NCBI GenBank assembly: GCA_028456385.1
Contig: JALNQF010000043.1
Location: 224,154-288,153, forward strand
Source: Ophiosphaerella korrae
Lineage: Eukaryota > Ascomycota > Dothideomycetes > Pleosporales > Phaeosphaeriaceae
DNA: 64,000 nt
Direction of reading: 5' to 3'
Under the pieces are notes generated by a model. It worked only from the letters and a program-made list of their open reading frames with translations. It did not search any database and was not told where the DNA came from. Positions 36,088 through 47,984 of the stretch are shown here, piece after piece; position 1 is the first letter of the stretch, and each line of letters starts with the position of its first letter. The position numbers were made by a program, and so were the translations under genes.

Positions 36088-37872
36088 TTATGTCTTACTA
36101 TAGATGTCAGCGTCGAAATTCGTGGGAAATCGATCTCTCCCCTTAGCATCCTGCCTCACCCAGACAGCTACACTAGTTCCAGGGCACTTGAACAGACCAT
36201 AGCCCTCCTGGTCGATCTCCACCTCGCCCTGTTCCCAACCCAAGATATCTGTCCACTTCTCGCCAGCGTGCATCTCGCCAACTGCCATTTTGATCTGTCC
36301 AGGACCCTTGTTGCTCATCAAGCACGCTAGACCTGCTGGTTTGTCCCAGGTTCCACGGCGCACAAAACCGATAAGGTTGGCATCGCCCCAGTAATCTTCC
36401 TGGTCGCCGTATGCATAGAGTTTGCGAGCAAGAATGAGGTCAGCAAGTTTACCGCCACAGGACGCTGGAGTCTCGTGGGGTTTCTGGAGGCCGTAGAGGT
36501 CGCCATAGAACGGGCAAGGATAGCCTTCCTTACGGAGAAGGATCAAGCTGTATGCAAGAGGCTTGAAAAACCCTTCAATGGGCGTCTCCATGGTTTGGCC
36601 AGGCTGCGTGTCGTGATTTGTCACTACGGTAACTGCATTGACAGGCTCAACTTGTACCAGCGAGTTATCGAATACTTTTCGAAGATCACCTTCTTCGGTT
36701 GTTGAGATACGCGAGAAGTTGTTCAGCAATGGCGAGTCATAGAGGGAAAATTTGTGGTCAAGCTTGTTAAGCCAATCGACCATGATTTCCCGATTTCCTG
36801 ACCAGAACTCACTGGTGGATGTCAGCCGTGTCTTATAAATATAAGCTAGGTGAGAAACCCTTCGACTTACCCTACCAAGAAGATATCGTTTCCACATCGC
36901 TCGCGCAAATTATCAATCCATTCGCCCGTGAAGCGTTCACTGAAATGCTGCACTGCATCAAGTCGGAAACCCTTGAGTCCCAGCTCTTTCGTGATCCAAA
37001 CGCCCCAATTTTTGACATCCTCCTGCACCTCTGGATGTGAGTAGTCGATATCTGCGAACATCATGTAATCAGCGTTACCATCCTCACTGTCAACCGATTG
37101 ACTCCACCCTTTGTTGTCACCGAGAATTTTATAGATGGCTTTCTTTTCATTGGCTTGGTTGTAGTCCGTTCCGCTGAAATGTTCCCAGTGGTACTTCATA
37201 GAGGAATACTTGTCTCCACGTCCCGGGAAATCAAAGCCAAGCCATCCTTCAATCTCATACGGCTCTGAGACATCCTGGGTTCGATCGTTACTATCGACCT
37301 CGACCACTCTGCACTTCTCAGTTCTGTCGGCCCCAGCCTTGTTAGAAGTTAGTGATAAGACTACAGTTGACTGGAGTTTCTAGCCTGGGGGTAAAAGCTA
37401 GATAAAAACATGAATACATACTTTATCTGTTTAGAAAATTAGCAATATATCATGTTCCTAATAACTCTTGGTTCTTTACTTACGGTTGAGGACGGCATCC
37501 CAATATAAACCCACACCATGCTCCTTCGCGACTTTGCTCAACTCAATCAAGTCTTCTTTGGAACCCCATTTCGTAGCTCTGGTCCCTTTTTGGTCGAATT
37601 CGCCGAGATCGTATAGGTCATAAATGTCAAATCCAACACCTTCTGGATTGGCAGCTTTGCAGCCTGGTGGGAGCCAAATGTTATCAAAGCCAATTGCCTT
37701 TAGTCTAGGCAGCTCTGCAGTAAGCCTCTTGTAGTGCTTTTTTTCTGAGGGTACATTCCATTCGTAGCCTTGGAGAAGTGTGCTATTCTCTGGCGTTGGT
37801 TTTTGGTCTAGAGAAATGTCAGTTTAGTTCTCCCTGACACCGGTATGGACGACGCTCACCTTCGGAACCCAT
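36088..37872 (-). CDS. Intracellular GH13 alpha-amylase
   Basis: Hydrolyses alpha-1,4-glucan; no signal peptide (MGSEDQKPTPENS), so a cytosolic enzyme of the GH13_5 type, probably used in glycogen or cell-wall alpha-glucan metabolism. Five exons: 37860-37872, 37484-37807, 37422-37426 (only 5 nt), 36871-37337 and 36088-36811, total 510 residues. GH13 conserved regions are all present: DAVLNH (Asp108-His113), GFRLDAVQH with nucleophile Asp241, FLVGEFW with acid/base Glu271, and NHD with Asp337. The 5-nt exon supplies the last two bases of His113 and all of Lys114, so it is needed to complete region I. Confidence 0.93.
37422..37426 (-). other. Five-nucleotide micro-exon of the alpha-amylase gene
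   Basis: Reads ATAAA on the minus strand, flanked by AACAG on its 5' side and GTATGT on its 3' side. Its introns have TGCTAAT and CACTAAC branch-like motifs. With it, exon 2 joins exon 4 in frame as VLNH-K-AGADRTEKC; without it no splice of these exons keeps frame and region I. Confidence 0.8.
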
Positions 37873-38753
37873 CTTGAGTTGCTCAACGACAGTATATACG
37901 GTTAGAGGTATGTGAAGGGAAAGAGATCAAAAATCAAGGTAAGAATATCGATGGTTGGTGATTCGCAAAGTTGTATACAATAAAATGTTTTCATTGCCAA
38001 CTCAAACCTGAACTCATATTTATGTCATGTCTAGCGTGAAAAGACCCTAGTAGAGCAGGTTTGTCTAGCCCTCGCCTCCTGTGGCAATATCAAGTATCAT
38101 GCCTGTCGCGCGGGTTTGGGTGGGATTTGACGGTCTGGATGTGGGAGTACCGCACATTGCTCAACAACAGGCGCCATTGACGTCAGCCAGCATTAAGCAT
38201 CCATCCTCGGCCCAACTAAATCGGGATAACAAATGCTTTGTAGCTTTTGGTGCATAGAAATTGTAATTATGCACGTAAAATGGACAGAAAGGTTTACATG
38301 CAGTGTCGCTGAAAGTCCACCTTGGAGAGGGAATTGCGATAGCGCTAGTCTCAACTTGGCATTACTAAATCGCCCCCTCCTGCAACTCACAATGTGCAGT
38401 CTTCAAAACAGCTATAACATAAACATTGCTAAAGTATGTATACAATACTCGAAAGGCATCAAGTATTTCACAGTTGCATTTGACATTCACTTACCTCAAG
38501 TTCCGCCTCATCGGTTGTTGCCTAGTATTCTTGAGGTGACCGAATCCATAGCCACACAGCTAAAAGGTTTCCACAGTACTCTTCCCAAGACCGTTCTTCA
38601 CTGATACAAATCACGAGCAGATCCTCTCACGGATAGGAACTCGATGAAGCGCATGCAGCACGTACCAACCATTTTCAATAACTCAAGTACAAGATCCCTT
38701 CTACTCAAGACGGCCGAAGCGAAACAGCATTAGGAAAAAGCGAGGCAGAAATC
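37873..38753. other. Divergent intergenic between amylase and OGFr-like gene
   Basis: Promoters of both genes expected. A 123-codon open frame at 38233-38604 has no motif and I do not regard it as a gene. Confidence 0.5.
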
Positions 38754-39800
38754 ATGTCATCATCGAAGCGCTTCAAGTTCTTAGGCATGAAGTCTTCCAA
38801 AACCACTCCTCCGGCTCCGGAGACCCCACTCATCATCCGTTTCTACGATGCAAACATCCAAGCTCGGGACTCATATAATCGAACACTACAAGAGATTCTC
38901 GCCTGGCCTAATTCTGAGCTCGAGTACTGCCACAACTACATCCAAATGCTCTTTCCTGTCCCCGAAGGCTCGGCGTTCAATTGGGAGGCGCCTATCATCG
39001 ACCGCGAAGTCATGGACGCCTTTCGTGCCAGAAGCGACTTGAGAAATCAGCTGCGTAAGAGCTTCGAGCGCATGTTGGATTTCTATGGGTTCGCTGTGAC
39101 CACTCAGCTCCCACAGCCTGAGGATGGGAAAGAGTTTACAGTGGCTCAAGGTGCTGGGGATGCGGTAGTAGGCGACGAAGTCCAGGAAGAAACAGAGGTT
39201 GAAATGGTTGATGCATCTCACTCAATTGAGCAGAAGGATGAAAATGATGTCCCAAAAACAGAAATTCCCAAACCTGCACTTACCAATGAGCCCACTGATT
39301 CAGATACCAAGGGTACCGCAGATGACAACGCTAAGCAGACCGATGTTTCAAAGGGCAACGCATCAGAGGCACAAAAACCTACCGACAACGAAGCAGACCC
39401 ATCTCCCTCTTCTGAGCCAGCATCTCTCACCTCCCCTCCTGGCTACTACATTATCCGCGCCCCGCACTGGCCTAGGTCCTTCCGCACCTGGGCCCGCCGC
39501 TTCGACCACAACCACCTCCGCATCAGCCGAATACTTCGCTGTCTCCGAGTCCTAGGCCTACAGACCGAGAGCGATACTTTCTTTGCAGCGCTCAAGGACG
39601 TCTATGATGACCCCGACATCGCTATTAGTGCGCGCTCGTTGACTTTCTGGGAGCGTGCTGCTACACTTCCGTTGTACATCGCGCCTGATGATGATCGCAT
39701 TGAGTGGCTGCGGGAGTGGCAGATGGAGCAAGAGGCAAAGGAAGGTGAAAATGAGGAGCCTAGTGCGGAGCCGAGTAGGAAGAGGAATAGGATTGAGTAG
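38754..39800 (+). CDS. OGFr (opioid growth factor receptor) domain protein
   Basis: 348 residues, no intron. The OGFr conserved region is recognisable: RDSYNRTLQEILAW, then LEYCHNYIQMLFPVPEGS, NWEAPIIDREVMDAF, and an N-terminal helix ending FERMLDFYGF. It continues after a disordered Glu/Thr/Pro-rich insert of about 100 residues with RSFRTWARRFDHNHLRISRI and LTFWERAATLPLY. The insert splits the domain, which is common in fungal members. The function in fungi is not known; no membrane segment or signal peptide, so it is unlikely to be a receptor despite the name. The tail is acidic then basic (RKRNRIE). Confidence 0.88.
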   Translation: MSSSKRFKFLGMKSSKTTPPAPETPLIIRFYDANIQARDSYNRTLQEILAWPNSELEYCHNYIQMLFPVPEGSAFNWEAPIIDREVMDAFRARSDLRNQLRKSFERMLDFYGFAVTTQLPQPEDGKEFTVAQGAGDAVVGDEVQEETEVEMVDASHSIEQKDENDVPKTEIPKPALTNEPTDSDTKGTADDNAKQTDVSKGNASEAQKPTDNEADPSPSSEPASLTSPPGYYIIRAPHWPRSFRTWARRFDHNHLRISRILRCLRVLGLQTESDTFFAALKDVYDDPDIAISARSLTFWERAATLPLYIAPDDDRIEWLREWQMEQEAKEGENEEPSAEPSRKRNRIE

Positions 39801-40029
39801 GAGGGTAGGAGAGATGATGCGGGTACGATCGAATCTAGGAATATGGTGGTTCATTCGGATCAAGAATGCAGTGTAAGCTGCAAACGATCAGTTTTGTAGT
39901 GGTATGTGGCCTCTCTTCAGATAATTCATAGCACACTCCGTCGATGCAGAACACGTCTTGATGATTTCAGGTTTCCAAAATTGATGACCCCTAACCATAT
40001 ATACACTTTCTCATCTCGTAGACCGATAC

Positions 40030-40495
40030 CTAGTACTCTGAAATCATGTCACCTCGCCTCTTGCCGCGGAAGTCGTATTTGCCCTGCGCAATATCAGCCT
40101 TCCGCTTCCTATAGTCTCTATGGGAGACTTACCTCTGTCATATAGCCTGCCGTACCCAGCATAGCCGGTACAGCAACGACATAGACAAACGTCAGCCAAG
40201 CTGTTCGCCTTGTCCAGCGGAAGTATTTGTGGCGGTTGACGGTCATGTCTGTGTGCATTAGTCCCACATCTAGCTATTGCGTCCTTTCGGGTCGGTATTC
40301 CTCATTTCGGTTGTTTCTTCAAATGTCTGAACTGAGAGGGGTGTATGCGGTGATTGTGGGGAGGGCGAGTCGCGACGTACTGTTCCATTTGATGATTGCG
40401 GGATCTTGGTGGAGCACTGCCAATCTGTTAGCCATTGCTCAAAATATGAGTGCAATTGGGGCCATGTTCGTACTGCCATGGTTGTGGCCTGCCAT
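40030..40495 (-). CDS. Complex I accessory subunit, B15/NDUFB4-like (75 residues)
   Basis: Small four-exon gene: 40474-40495, 40381-40416, 40133-40248 and 40030-40083. Splices are canonical (GTACGA/CAG, GTACGT/CAG, GTAAGT/CAG) and sum to 76 codons. The protein starts MAGHNHGMLHQDPAIIKW and continues NRHKYFRWTRRTAWLTF, one membrane helix (VYVVAVPAMLGTAG), then YDFRGKRRGDMISEY. This fits the fungal NADH:ubiquinone oxidoreductase B15 (NDUFB4) pattern of a short matrix N-terminus, a single membrane span and a basic tail. It would sit in the complex I membrane arm of the mitochondrial inner membrane. Family assignment is from memory of the pattern; the exon structure itself is solid. Confidence 0.8.
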
Positions 40496-41141
40496 CCTGA
40501 GGTTACTTGGGTAGTGTATGGGGCCTTAGAGGCGTGTTGCTAGGGTGCCGTCCGTTGACTGGTGTGGGTGTGAAGTTGAAGCTGTAATGCGATGGGGTCG
40601 GCAGCACTTCGGGAATGGACAGATGGTCTTGGCGTCGGTACACCAGTGCTTGACGGAAGGATTACATCTTTATCATCCTGCCTTGAATAACCTCACAACT
40701 TTTCAATCTGCTTTGTCCACTCATATCATAATCCCTCACCACAAAATCTCTTTGAATAGGTGTGCATGAATAGCCTATCTATGCTCGGCTTCGGCGAGAT
40801 TCTTGCAGCTATGGAACTGTAAATAGATATCATAGCGGTGAACTCCTTCCATTCTCAATTGCGTCCAATCCTTTTTAATCAAGGACATCCCTAAATCATG
40901 CTGGTGGGGTGCCCTCAGGCATGAGAACGGAGGTGGCAGTAGCCGACACTAGCATCAGTCTCCCCGAGTGTGTCACCGAGCCACGGATAGGGTCGCAAAT
41001 TCTTGCTTGTGACGAAGTTATTAAAGTGATGGACCTCGGTCATTCTTTGTGAATACCTTCCTTTGCTCGTCAACTTTTTTTTCAGTTAAAATTCAAATCA
41101 TTTGGTCCACTCTGTCATTCCTCAAATAGTGCTTTCCCAAA
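40496..41141. other. Divergent promoter region, complex I subunit / GST
   Basis: No gene seen. Starts of two divergent genes flank it, so it should hold both promoters. Confidence 0.5.
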
Positions 41142-42300
41142 ATGGCGTCGAACAGTAATCAGCAAGGCGCAAAGATCACGGTGTACTGGTAAGCCACAGC
41201 AGCACAGCCACTTTCCTTTCTCCAGCCTCACCTAAGTGCATCATCAATCATACATGAGATTTTGAATCATTTCGATCCGTATGCCTAACTCGGAATTTCA
41301 CTGACCGTAATTCAGGCTCGAAAAGTCACGAGGACAACGAATTGTGTGGCTATTGGAGGAGCTGAACCTCGAATATGAGCTCAAGACCTTCAAGCGCGAT
41401 GCAAACATGCGTGCTGGCGCAGACTTGCAGGCAATCCATCCACTTGGAAAATCTCCGGTCATTGGAATTACACCAGCAGGTTCTGACAAGGAGATTATTG
41501 TCGCAGAATCTGAGACCATCGTCGACTATGTCTGCGAGCATTTTGGCCGCAATTTGATCCCTCAACGATACCCTGAGGGCAAGGAAGGCGTCCTAGGCGC
41601 AGAGAATGAAGACTTCATGAGGTACAGGGTAAGACTATCCTCATTCACGATGCTTGTTCGAGGCTGCAGCATAAGCTTGCTGGGGTCACAAAGCATCAGC
41701 ATCATTGTAGATGGCTGCTGTCACATCTATTGGCTCCCCTGTGCAAATATGCATGCCTGTTGGCGCACAAATCGGGATTTTGCGGGCAGTTTCCACATGC
41801 TGTAGGCTGACTGGGTACAGTTTTTGATGGACTACACAGAGGGCAGCTTATTTCAGCTTCTCATGATCTCACTTGTAGTGGGAAGTAAGTAGTAGCCCTC
41901 CCGCAGCTGTTCTGTTGCTCACAATCGAATTACAGATATCAGGAAGGCCCCAGTTCCCTTCTTCATCAAGCCCATTACCAACGGTATTGCTGGCAAGGTC
42001 GACAACTCATATGTCAATGTTGAGCTAGAGAAGCATTGTACCTTCCTGGAAAACTACCTCAAACAATCATCCAGCAACGGCGAGTTCTTCTGTGGGCCAA
42101 ATCTCACTGGCGCGGATATTATGATGCATTTTGGTTTGGAGGGGCTCACTCGTCGTGCACCCCTGAGCGAAACCAGCTACCCTAAGCTGTACGAGTATAT
42201 GAGGAGGTTGCAGAAGAGAGATGCCTATCAACGAGCTGCAAAGCGTGTGTCAGAAGCCACTGGCGAGGCCTATGTTGCGTATTCTGATCTGAAGCTTTGA
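41142..42300 (+). CDS. Glutathione S-transferase
   Basis: Four exons, 41142-41188, 41316-41628, 41821-41884 and 41936-42300, give 262 residues. The N-terminal thioredoxin fold reads ITVYWLEKSRGQRIVWLLEELNL with the cis-Pro region GKSPVI and the glutathione-gamma-glutamyl site ESETIVDYV. The C-terminal helical domain has FFCGPNLTGADIMMHFGLE, the conserved N-capping and Asp of GSTs. It conjugates glutathione to electrophiles or reduces peroxides in the cytosol. It belongs with fungal GSTs of the yeast Gtt1 kind, judging by the SRGQR motif in place of a catalytic Tyr. Introns of 127 and 192 nt are long for this window. Confidence 0.92.
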
Positions 42301-43026
42301 GACTGGCGGTTGATGGTAATGCATCATCACATAGCAAATGTACAATTTTCTCTGTAGCAGTATGTTCAATTCTATGACGATGTACTTTGGCATACATTTC
42401 TGTAGGCCCAGGACGCCACTGTGAGCCACTGAGCTAACGGCCGAGCTGTTGGTGTGGTAGCATTTGAGGTCTTGGCCTTCAATTTCTTCTACCCATTCAC
42501 TGGCCATAGCCTAGCAGCCTCACGTCAGCACATTCTGTCCTTCCATCGAAATCGAACAGGACAGCGCGCGATGCCGAAGGATTGTCAGCATAAGCCTCAG
42601 CCTTACCGCCACCGCGGACGGCGACGGCGAACTTTTCGAAGAAATTCGCTCGGGCATCGGGGCGGACTCGTCCGCGAGTGGAAAAGCGGGTTTGGAAGCA
42701 TGGTAGCATCCAGAGGATGCTAGCGACATGGAACCATGGATCAGACATCTACATAGTATGCGTGCTTGGACGTTTCTTTGTTCTGCAACGCACAGCAGCC
42801 TCGAACACACCTCTTTCACTCCCAGCCAGTGTGCTTGCAGACTATCCCTCATCAGGAAATCTCCCCGCAACAGCTTCCCCGGAAGACGTTACTCAGCGCT
42901 CCATCAGCAATTGACGTGCTGCCCTTGCCTTCCTCCACTCCTCGTCGCCGCGAGCCTTGCCTTGTCTTAGCACCTAGGCATTCGCACGTCTCCAGACTTG
43001 TCCTGGGTGCTAGCAGATCCACCCAC
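42301..43026. other. Intergenic, probable 5' UTR of the BTB gene at the right
   Basis: The frame of the BTB gene stays open back to 42766 with an ATG there, but the peptide looks non-coding. I treat 42766-43026 as leader sequence. Nothing else seen. Confidence 0.5.
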
Positions 43027-45483
43027 ATGGGCGACCCATCGCACGCTAGCTCGTCGCGCGACTTTGGATTCCAAACCACTGACCAAGCAGGTCGCGCGTC
43101 CCACCACCACTCACAGCATGCATACGCTCGCTACGGTGGAGACGGGGACACCAACGCCCCAGGCGCAACCGACCATGCGCTCCAGGCCCCGGTGCACGAT
43201 GCGTCGCTGAGATATCAAGGCTTTGCCGGCCTGCCTCACCAGGTTGTGCCTCTGCCCGGCCAATTCTCTGGCTATGGCTTCAACTCTACCGCGGCAATGG
43301 GATGGGATTGGACAAATACAATAGACTTTTCCGAATTCGCCACCCAATACGAGCCTCAGGGCGAGCTTGCGCAGGAGCTACAGCTTCCAACTACCACAAA
43401 CGACTTTAATATTCCACTACCCATCGCAGAGGTAGACACCGTCTATCAACCGGCACAGCCAGTCCAGATCGCCAATCCACTACCGACAAACTCGCACACC
43501 CCTCTGTCACCGCCGCCCAAGCCACCCCAGAGACCCGTCCTCCAGACAGGTGTGAAGCGCAAAGCCGAGTCTGAGCCCGACTCTGCAGTATCGCAAGGCG
43601 CCAGCATCGCAGCAGATGCCCAGCCGAACCAATCCAAGCGCCAGAACAAGTCGCGGCAGTCTTCGACTACATCGCCTACTTCACCCGTCGTAGCAGAGCC
43701 CGCGGACGCCCACCAGTCGCCAATGACACACACCGCAGTTGCACAAGTGGCACCCGAGCCCACGTCCCAAGGAACGGCTGAGCTTTCGCGGAAGAAGGAG
43801 CAGAGCAAGGGGACAGGGCCGCAGGGTAGGGTCATTGATGTGTCAAAACCAAGAAAGGTAATCGAAACTCCGAGAGGCCTGGACATTTTGCCTGCCGGGA
43901 AGGTGTTTCCCATACAAATTGGCTCTGAGCTGTTCAGGCTGTCTGGCGCATCCATATCTTCGGATGGTAAGCATAACCCTGAACTACACTGACTGGAAAC
44001 TGTAAGCTGAGACTATTAGAGCACCCTCATACTTTTCGCATTTCTTTGGCGACCAGCTACACAACAATGGCGGCCGCGCTGGTGACGTGAAAACGCTCTA
44101 CATAGATCGTGACCCGGAGACTTTTCGGGATATTGCTCTTCACCTCCAGGGTTACCACATCACTCCAAAAAATGGCGAACAGTTCGTAAAGCTTTTTGCA
44201 GATGCGCAATTCTATTCACGTAAGTTGATGTGAGCATCTGGGGTAGCTTATGCTAACCATGAATAGTGCCCCGTCTCACCAAGCAGTTGTTTAACACCGA
44301 CATATTCATCAGCATTGGCGGTAGGCCGTTCCAGATACCGCGCGACCTCTTCTCAGCCCCTGGAGATAGCCCCAACTATTTCTCTCTAGGGTTCGCTCAA
44401 TTCTTCTCCACACCTTCAGAAGCTTTCCCTGGACTGGACCGCAGTTCGTTGCTTCGACCCCCAAGCATCTCGCCTCCCTCCGCTCCAAATAGGAATGCGG
44501 ACACATTTGCTGAGCTGATTCGTATACTGCAAGGCTACGATGTTGAGATTCGCAACGAAGAGCATCGCTCACACCTTTTGCGGGACGCGCGATACTTCCA
44601 TCTCAAAGGTCTCGAGCAGCGTCTCATACCCTGCAAACTATCCTTCAACCTCAAGCGCCAACAGTCCGAGATTCTCATCCGACTCGAAGACATTCGCCAA
44701 TCCGGCATATCGTTCTCCCCCGATAAATTCCCCGGCGACCCAGACTCAACCTCCCAATCCGGCACCCACTCAACCCTCGGCGCCTCCCCCGGCGCCAGCA
44801 AAACCACAAGCCCGGCGCCCTCAATAACAAGCCTCACCTCTACCTCCCGCGGAGGCTACGTCTCCTACGCCCGCCCCTACACAGACGACCACGCCCGTAC
44901 CAACATCCTCATCCTCGAAATCTCTTCCTCAGAATCAACCTCCCTGTACCTCCCCTCCACACCCCACACCCTCCCCCTCAACCTCCGTGCCACCTTTCAC
45001 AAGTCCACCCTCGCTCGCATCTCCTCCCTCTTCTCCGTAATCGCCTCCAAAATGGGCCTCCCCGCCACCCAGCCCCTCGGCCTCATGTATCTCCAAACCG
45101 GCAGTGGCGTCGCCGCCCAGCCGGTTAGTCCAGCGAATTCCGGCGTCAGCGAGCGCCGCGTGCGCGTGCGTCTTGATACAGACTGTGCGCTCACCCTCGA
45201 CGGGGTGCCCGCGTCACTCCACGTCGACACAATATCCGGCCGCATCGGCGTCCGTCGCGCGCACTCGGATGAGTGGCTTTGGGGCGGGACGCGGCACACC
45301 CATTTGCAGCCGGATGATGACGAGGTGGAGTGGGTTGTACGGCGGGCGCAGTGGCGGCTGCGCGTTGAAGCGGTGGAGGGCGAGGGCGGAAGGATGCAGG
45401 TTGTGCTTTGTGCGGTGAAGATCGAGGCGTGTAGTGTGGAGCGCACGAGGAATTTGGAGCGGGGTTTTTTGGGAAGTGCGTAA
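43027..45483 (+). CDS. Tandem BTB/POZ (T1-like) domain protein
   Basis: Three exons, 43027-43966, 44022-44219 and 44267-45483, give 784 residues starting at MGDPSHASSS. The first 290 residues are disordered and Pro/Gln-rich, with basic patches (GVKRKAES, KRQNKSRQ) that could be nuclear signals. The first BTB starts near 298 (VFPIQIGSELFRLSG) and includes SYFSHFFGD and LYIDRDPETFRDIALHLQGY. The second begins at TDIFISIGGRPFQIPRDLF and ends at YFHLKGLEQRL. The C-terminal 270 residues hold Ser/Thr-rich sequence and a beta-rich segment. Fungal relatives are sometimes annotated as BTB transcription factors; I see no DNA-binding fold. An upstream ATG at 42766 would add 87 low-quality residues. Confidence 0.85.
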
Positions 45484-45713
45484 TGCAATTTGATTGGAAA
45501 AAGGGGTATGTGGTACGCCTGGACGTACGGATAGGATGCTATTGATTCCGCGTACAGAGTGCGACGAGGATATGTATGTATGAGTCGTGCTGGACATGGA
45601 TAGCTACGTTGCATACATACGCTCTATGCTTAAAGCCTCACACAACACAATAAACAAATGTAGCATCTATACAACCATCACCCCCCACCCCTCGGCCCCA
45701 ATCCCCCAGCCCA

Positions 45714-47344
45714 TCACCCCGAATCCACCCAAAGCCGATTCTCCACGCGCGCGACCTCAACCTCGCGCACAAGATCCCTTCGATCAACATGTAAATCAGC
45801 ATGTCCATTCGTCCTCTCCCGCGTACTCTTCCTCTCGAGTCCAAGCTCCGAATCTGGGGACACAGACCGTGGCGTCGACGACGGCGTACAATCCGGCGAG
45901 TACACGCTCGGTATCACGCCCATGATGCACCCTGCGGCAAAGACGCAGCCGCCCACCGCGTAGCGGATCAACGAGTCGCCGGTCAGACTTCCGGTGATGA
46001 AGACATTTCTGGCAAGTTCGAGTGAGGTTTCTGCTTTGGGGCGGAGGGTGCGGCCGGATATGAGGGGTGGGGCATAGGTGGGGGTGGGTTGGTCGGGGGT
46101 TGTGAGGATGGAGGTGGTGAGGGAGGGGGAGAGGAAGGAGAGGGAGCCTCGTCTGCCGACGACGTAGGCGAGGCCGCCTACCTCGCAGGTGATGTATTCG
46201 CCGGATGGGAGGCGGATGGTGATTGTGGCCGAGTCGGGGGCTGGGCATGAGACGGCGGTGATTTCTGCGTTGGGGAGACCTTGGTACAAATCCCAGTCGC
46301 GACTTTCAAAAAAGGGTTTGGATTTTCGACGTTGTGTGGGGGACTTTGTTGTTCGGGCCTTGTTCGAGCCGATGGCGGCAAGTTTCATCTGGCGGTAGAT
46401 AGTGGCGTATTCTGGGTATGCGCTGTGATGACAGCCATGGAGTGGTGAAGGTCGTTGCTCGGGTGCCCACTGGAAAATGTGTATGATGCCACGAGTTGGA
46501 GGGGCTGAGATGATGACATCTGCTGCTGAGAATCCAGATCCAATTACTAACAATGGCTTTTGTGGTGAATCGAGATTTGCAACCGGAGCTAGCAATAGCG
46601 GTGGCGGAATATTGACTGTAAAAGTTCCCGAAGCAAGAACCAAATGCCTGCAGCGTACGCCCAAAGATCCAATGGCGAAGCCGTCCTTCGTTCGGTACAC
46701 ATCGTCGACTTTAGTCTTTGTAAATATTGCACTGTCAATGCCTACAGCTTCTGGATACGCGCTCAGGTAGTCTGCAAATTCAGTTCTTGAAGGCCGTACA
46801 AAGTCGCATTGGTTTCGCGTTCCTCTCTTAGCCAGATGGTCCGCATAAGAGTATCCAGGGAGCGACAATTGCTCAGCATAGCTCAACGTGCCAATGTCTG
46901 CGCTGGCAGACGCTGGATTGTCAGCCCATTGCCCACCAGCATGCTCGGCCTCCCCAATTGCTAAGTGTGAAATAGCTCTTTCTGGCTCGTACCGCCATTC
47001 TATACACGACTTTGGATTGAGCTTTGTATCTGCATTCGGCCGAATGAGGGTGTCCAGGAGGGTATTTACTGGCAATGCTTGAGTCGAATATCGTAGGGAG
47101 GACGCAAAATGAGCATAGAGGTCCGGGGTCAGAGACAGTAAGTTTGGCTCTTTGGAGAGTTTCGAATCAAGAATAGCGTCATGATGTCCACCGATATAAT
47201 AGGGTATATGGCCATGCAGTATGTACGAGAGAATGAGGGCAGAAGGACCATTGCCTACATTTGTCAGCTATGTTTCCCACGTCGCACGGACGAATGCACA
47301 CCTATAATCACCGTGTCGACGCATGGTGGGAGCGAGCGAGCCAT
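45714..47344 (-). CDS. OSGIN-like FAD/NAD(P)-binding flavoprotein
   Basis: Exons 47302-47344 and 45714-47254 give 527 residues. The start (MARSLPPCVDTVIIG) puts the dinucleotide fold at the N-terminus: VIIGNGPSALILSYILHG. The stretch HHDAILDSKL and the LTPDLYAHFASSLRYSTQALPVN block are characteristic of the oxidative-stress-induced growth inhibitor (OSGIN) family. A second Rossmann motif VIGSGFSAADVI lies near residue 240, followed by GGLAYVVGRRGSL and FITGSLTGDSLIRYAVGG. It is related to flavin monooxygenases; the reaction in fungi is not known. The last 70 residues are Ser/Arg-rich and variable. A (GACTAC)3-like microsatellite sits just upstream of the start codon. Confidence 0.88.
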
Positions 47345-47984
47345 GGACTACGACTACGACTACGACTGCAACGAGAGAAAAATGCCATGAGGAAAGTATC
47401 AGAGACGCGACGAGCCGACCGGGCGAGAGGGAATGTAAATAGCATGCCCGAGTTCAATTACTTGATTAGTCTAAAACTTCAACATGACGGCTATCAAATC
47501 TTCGGCGCTAACTGCGGCCTGGTTCCGGCAGTGGGTGGTGGCCGGATGAGCGCTAGGATGAGGATCGTGGGAAGGATCGGCACGCCCTTTGATTCCAAAG
47601 CAATACGGTCACATAGTAACGGGATACATAGTTTGGCGATGCACGCAGCCTGCAGGAAAGCTGCACGTAACTCACGCGTGAGATGCATGTGAGCGTTTGC
47701 GCTTAGCAAGCGTGGGGTCACTGTGCAAGTGCGGGGCAGTGTCTATGTGGTACAATCAGTCCATCCTCCTAGACCACAGATGAACACAGTAATCATTTGG
47801 TATCAAGTCTCTCAAATCATTCGGGCGTACACAAGAAGAAGAAAATTAGGCATAAACCCTTTCTGAGTCTCCAAACCACGACCCAAGTCTCGTCAATTTC
47901 TCACCATTGCTCCCCCACGAGCGCCTTCCGTTTCTAGTCCGTCTGCACCTCATCATTTGGCAACTAGACCGGTCAACGGCCCTA
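47345..47984. other. Intergenic, OSGIN promoter and VHS/GAT 3' region
   Basis: Both neighbours are on the minus strand. No gene recognised. Confidence 0.5.

Noticed and set aside
42766..43026. Upstream in-frame ATG of the BTB gene
   Set aside because: The 87 added residues look like untranslated leader; MGDPSH is the better start.
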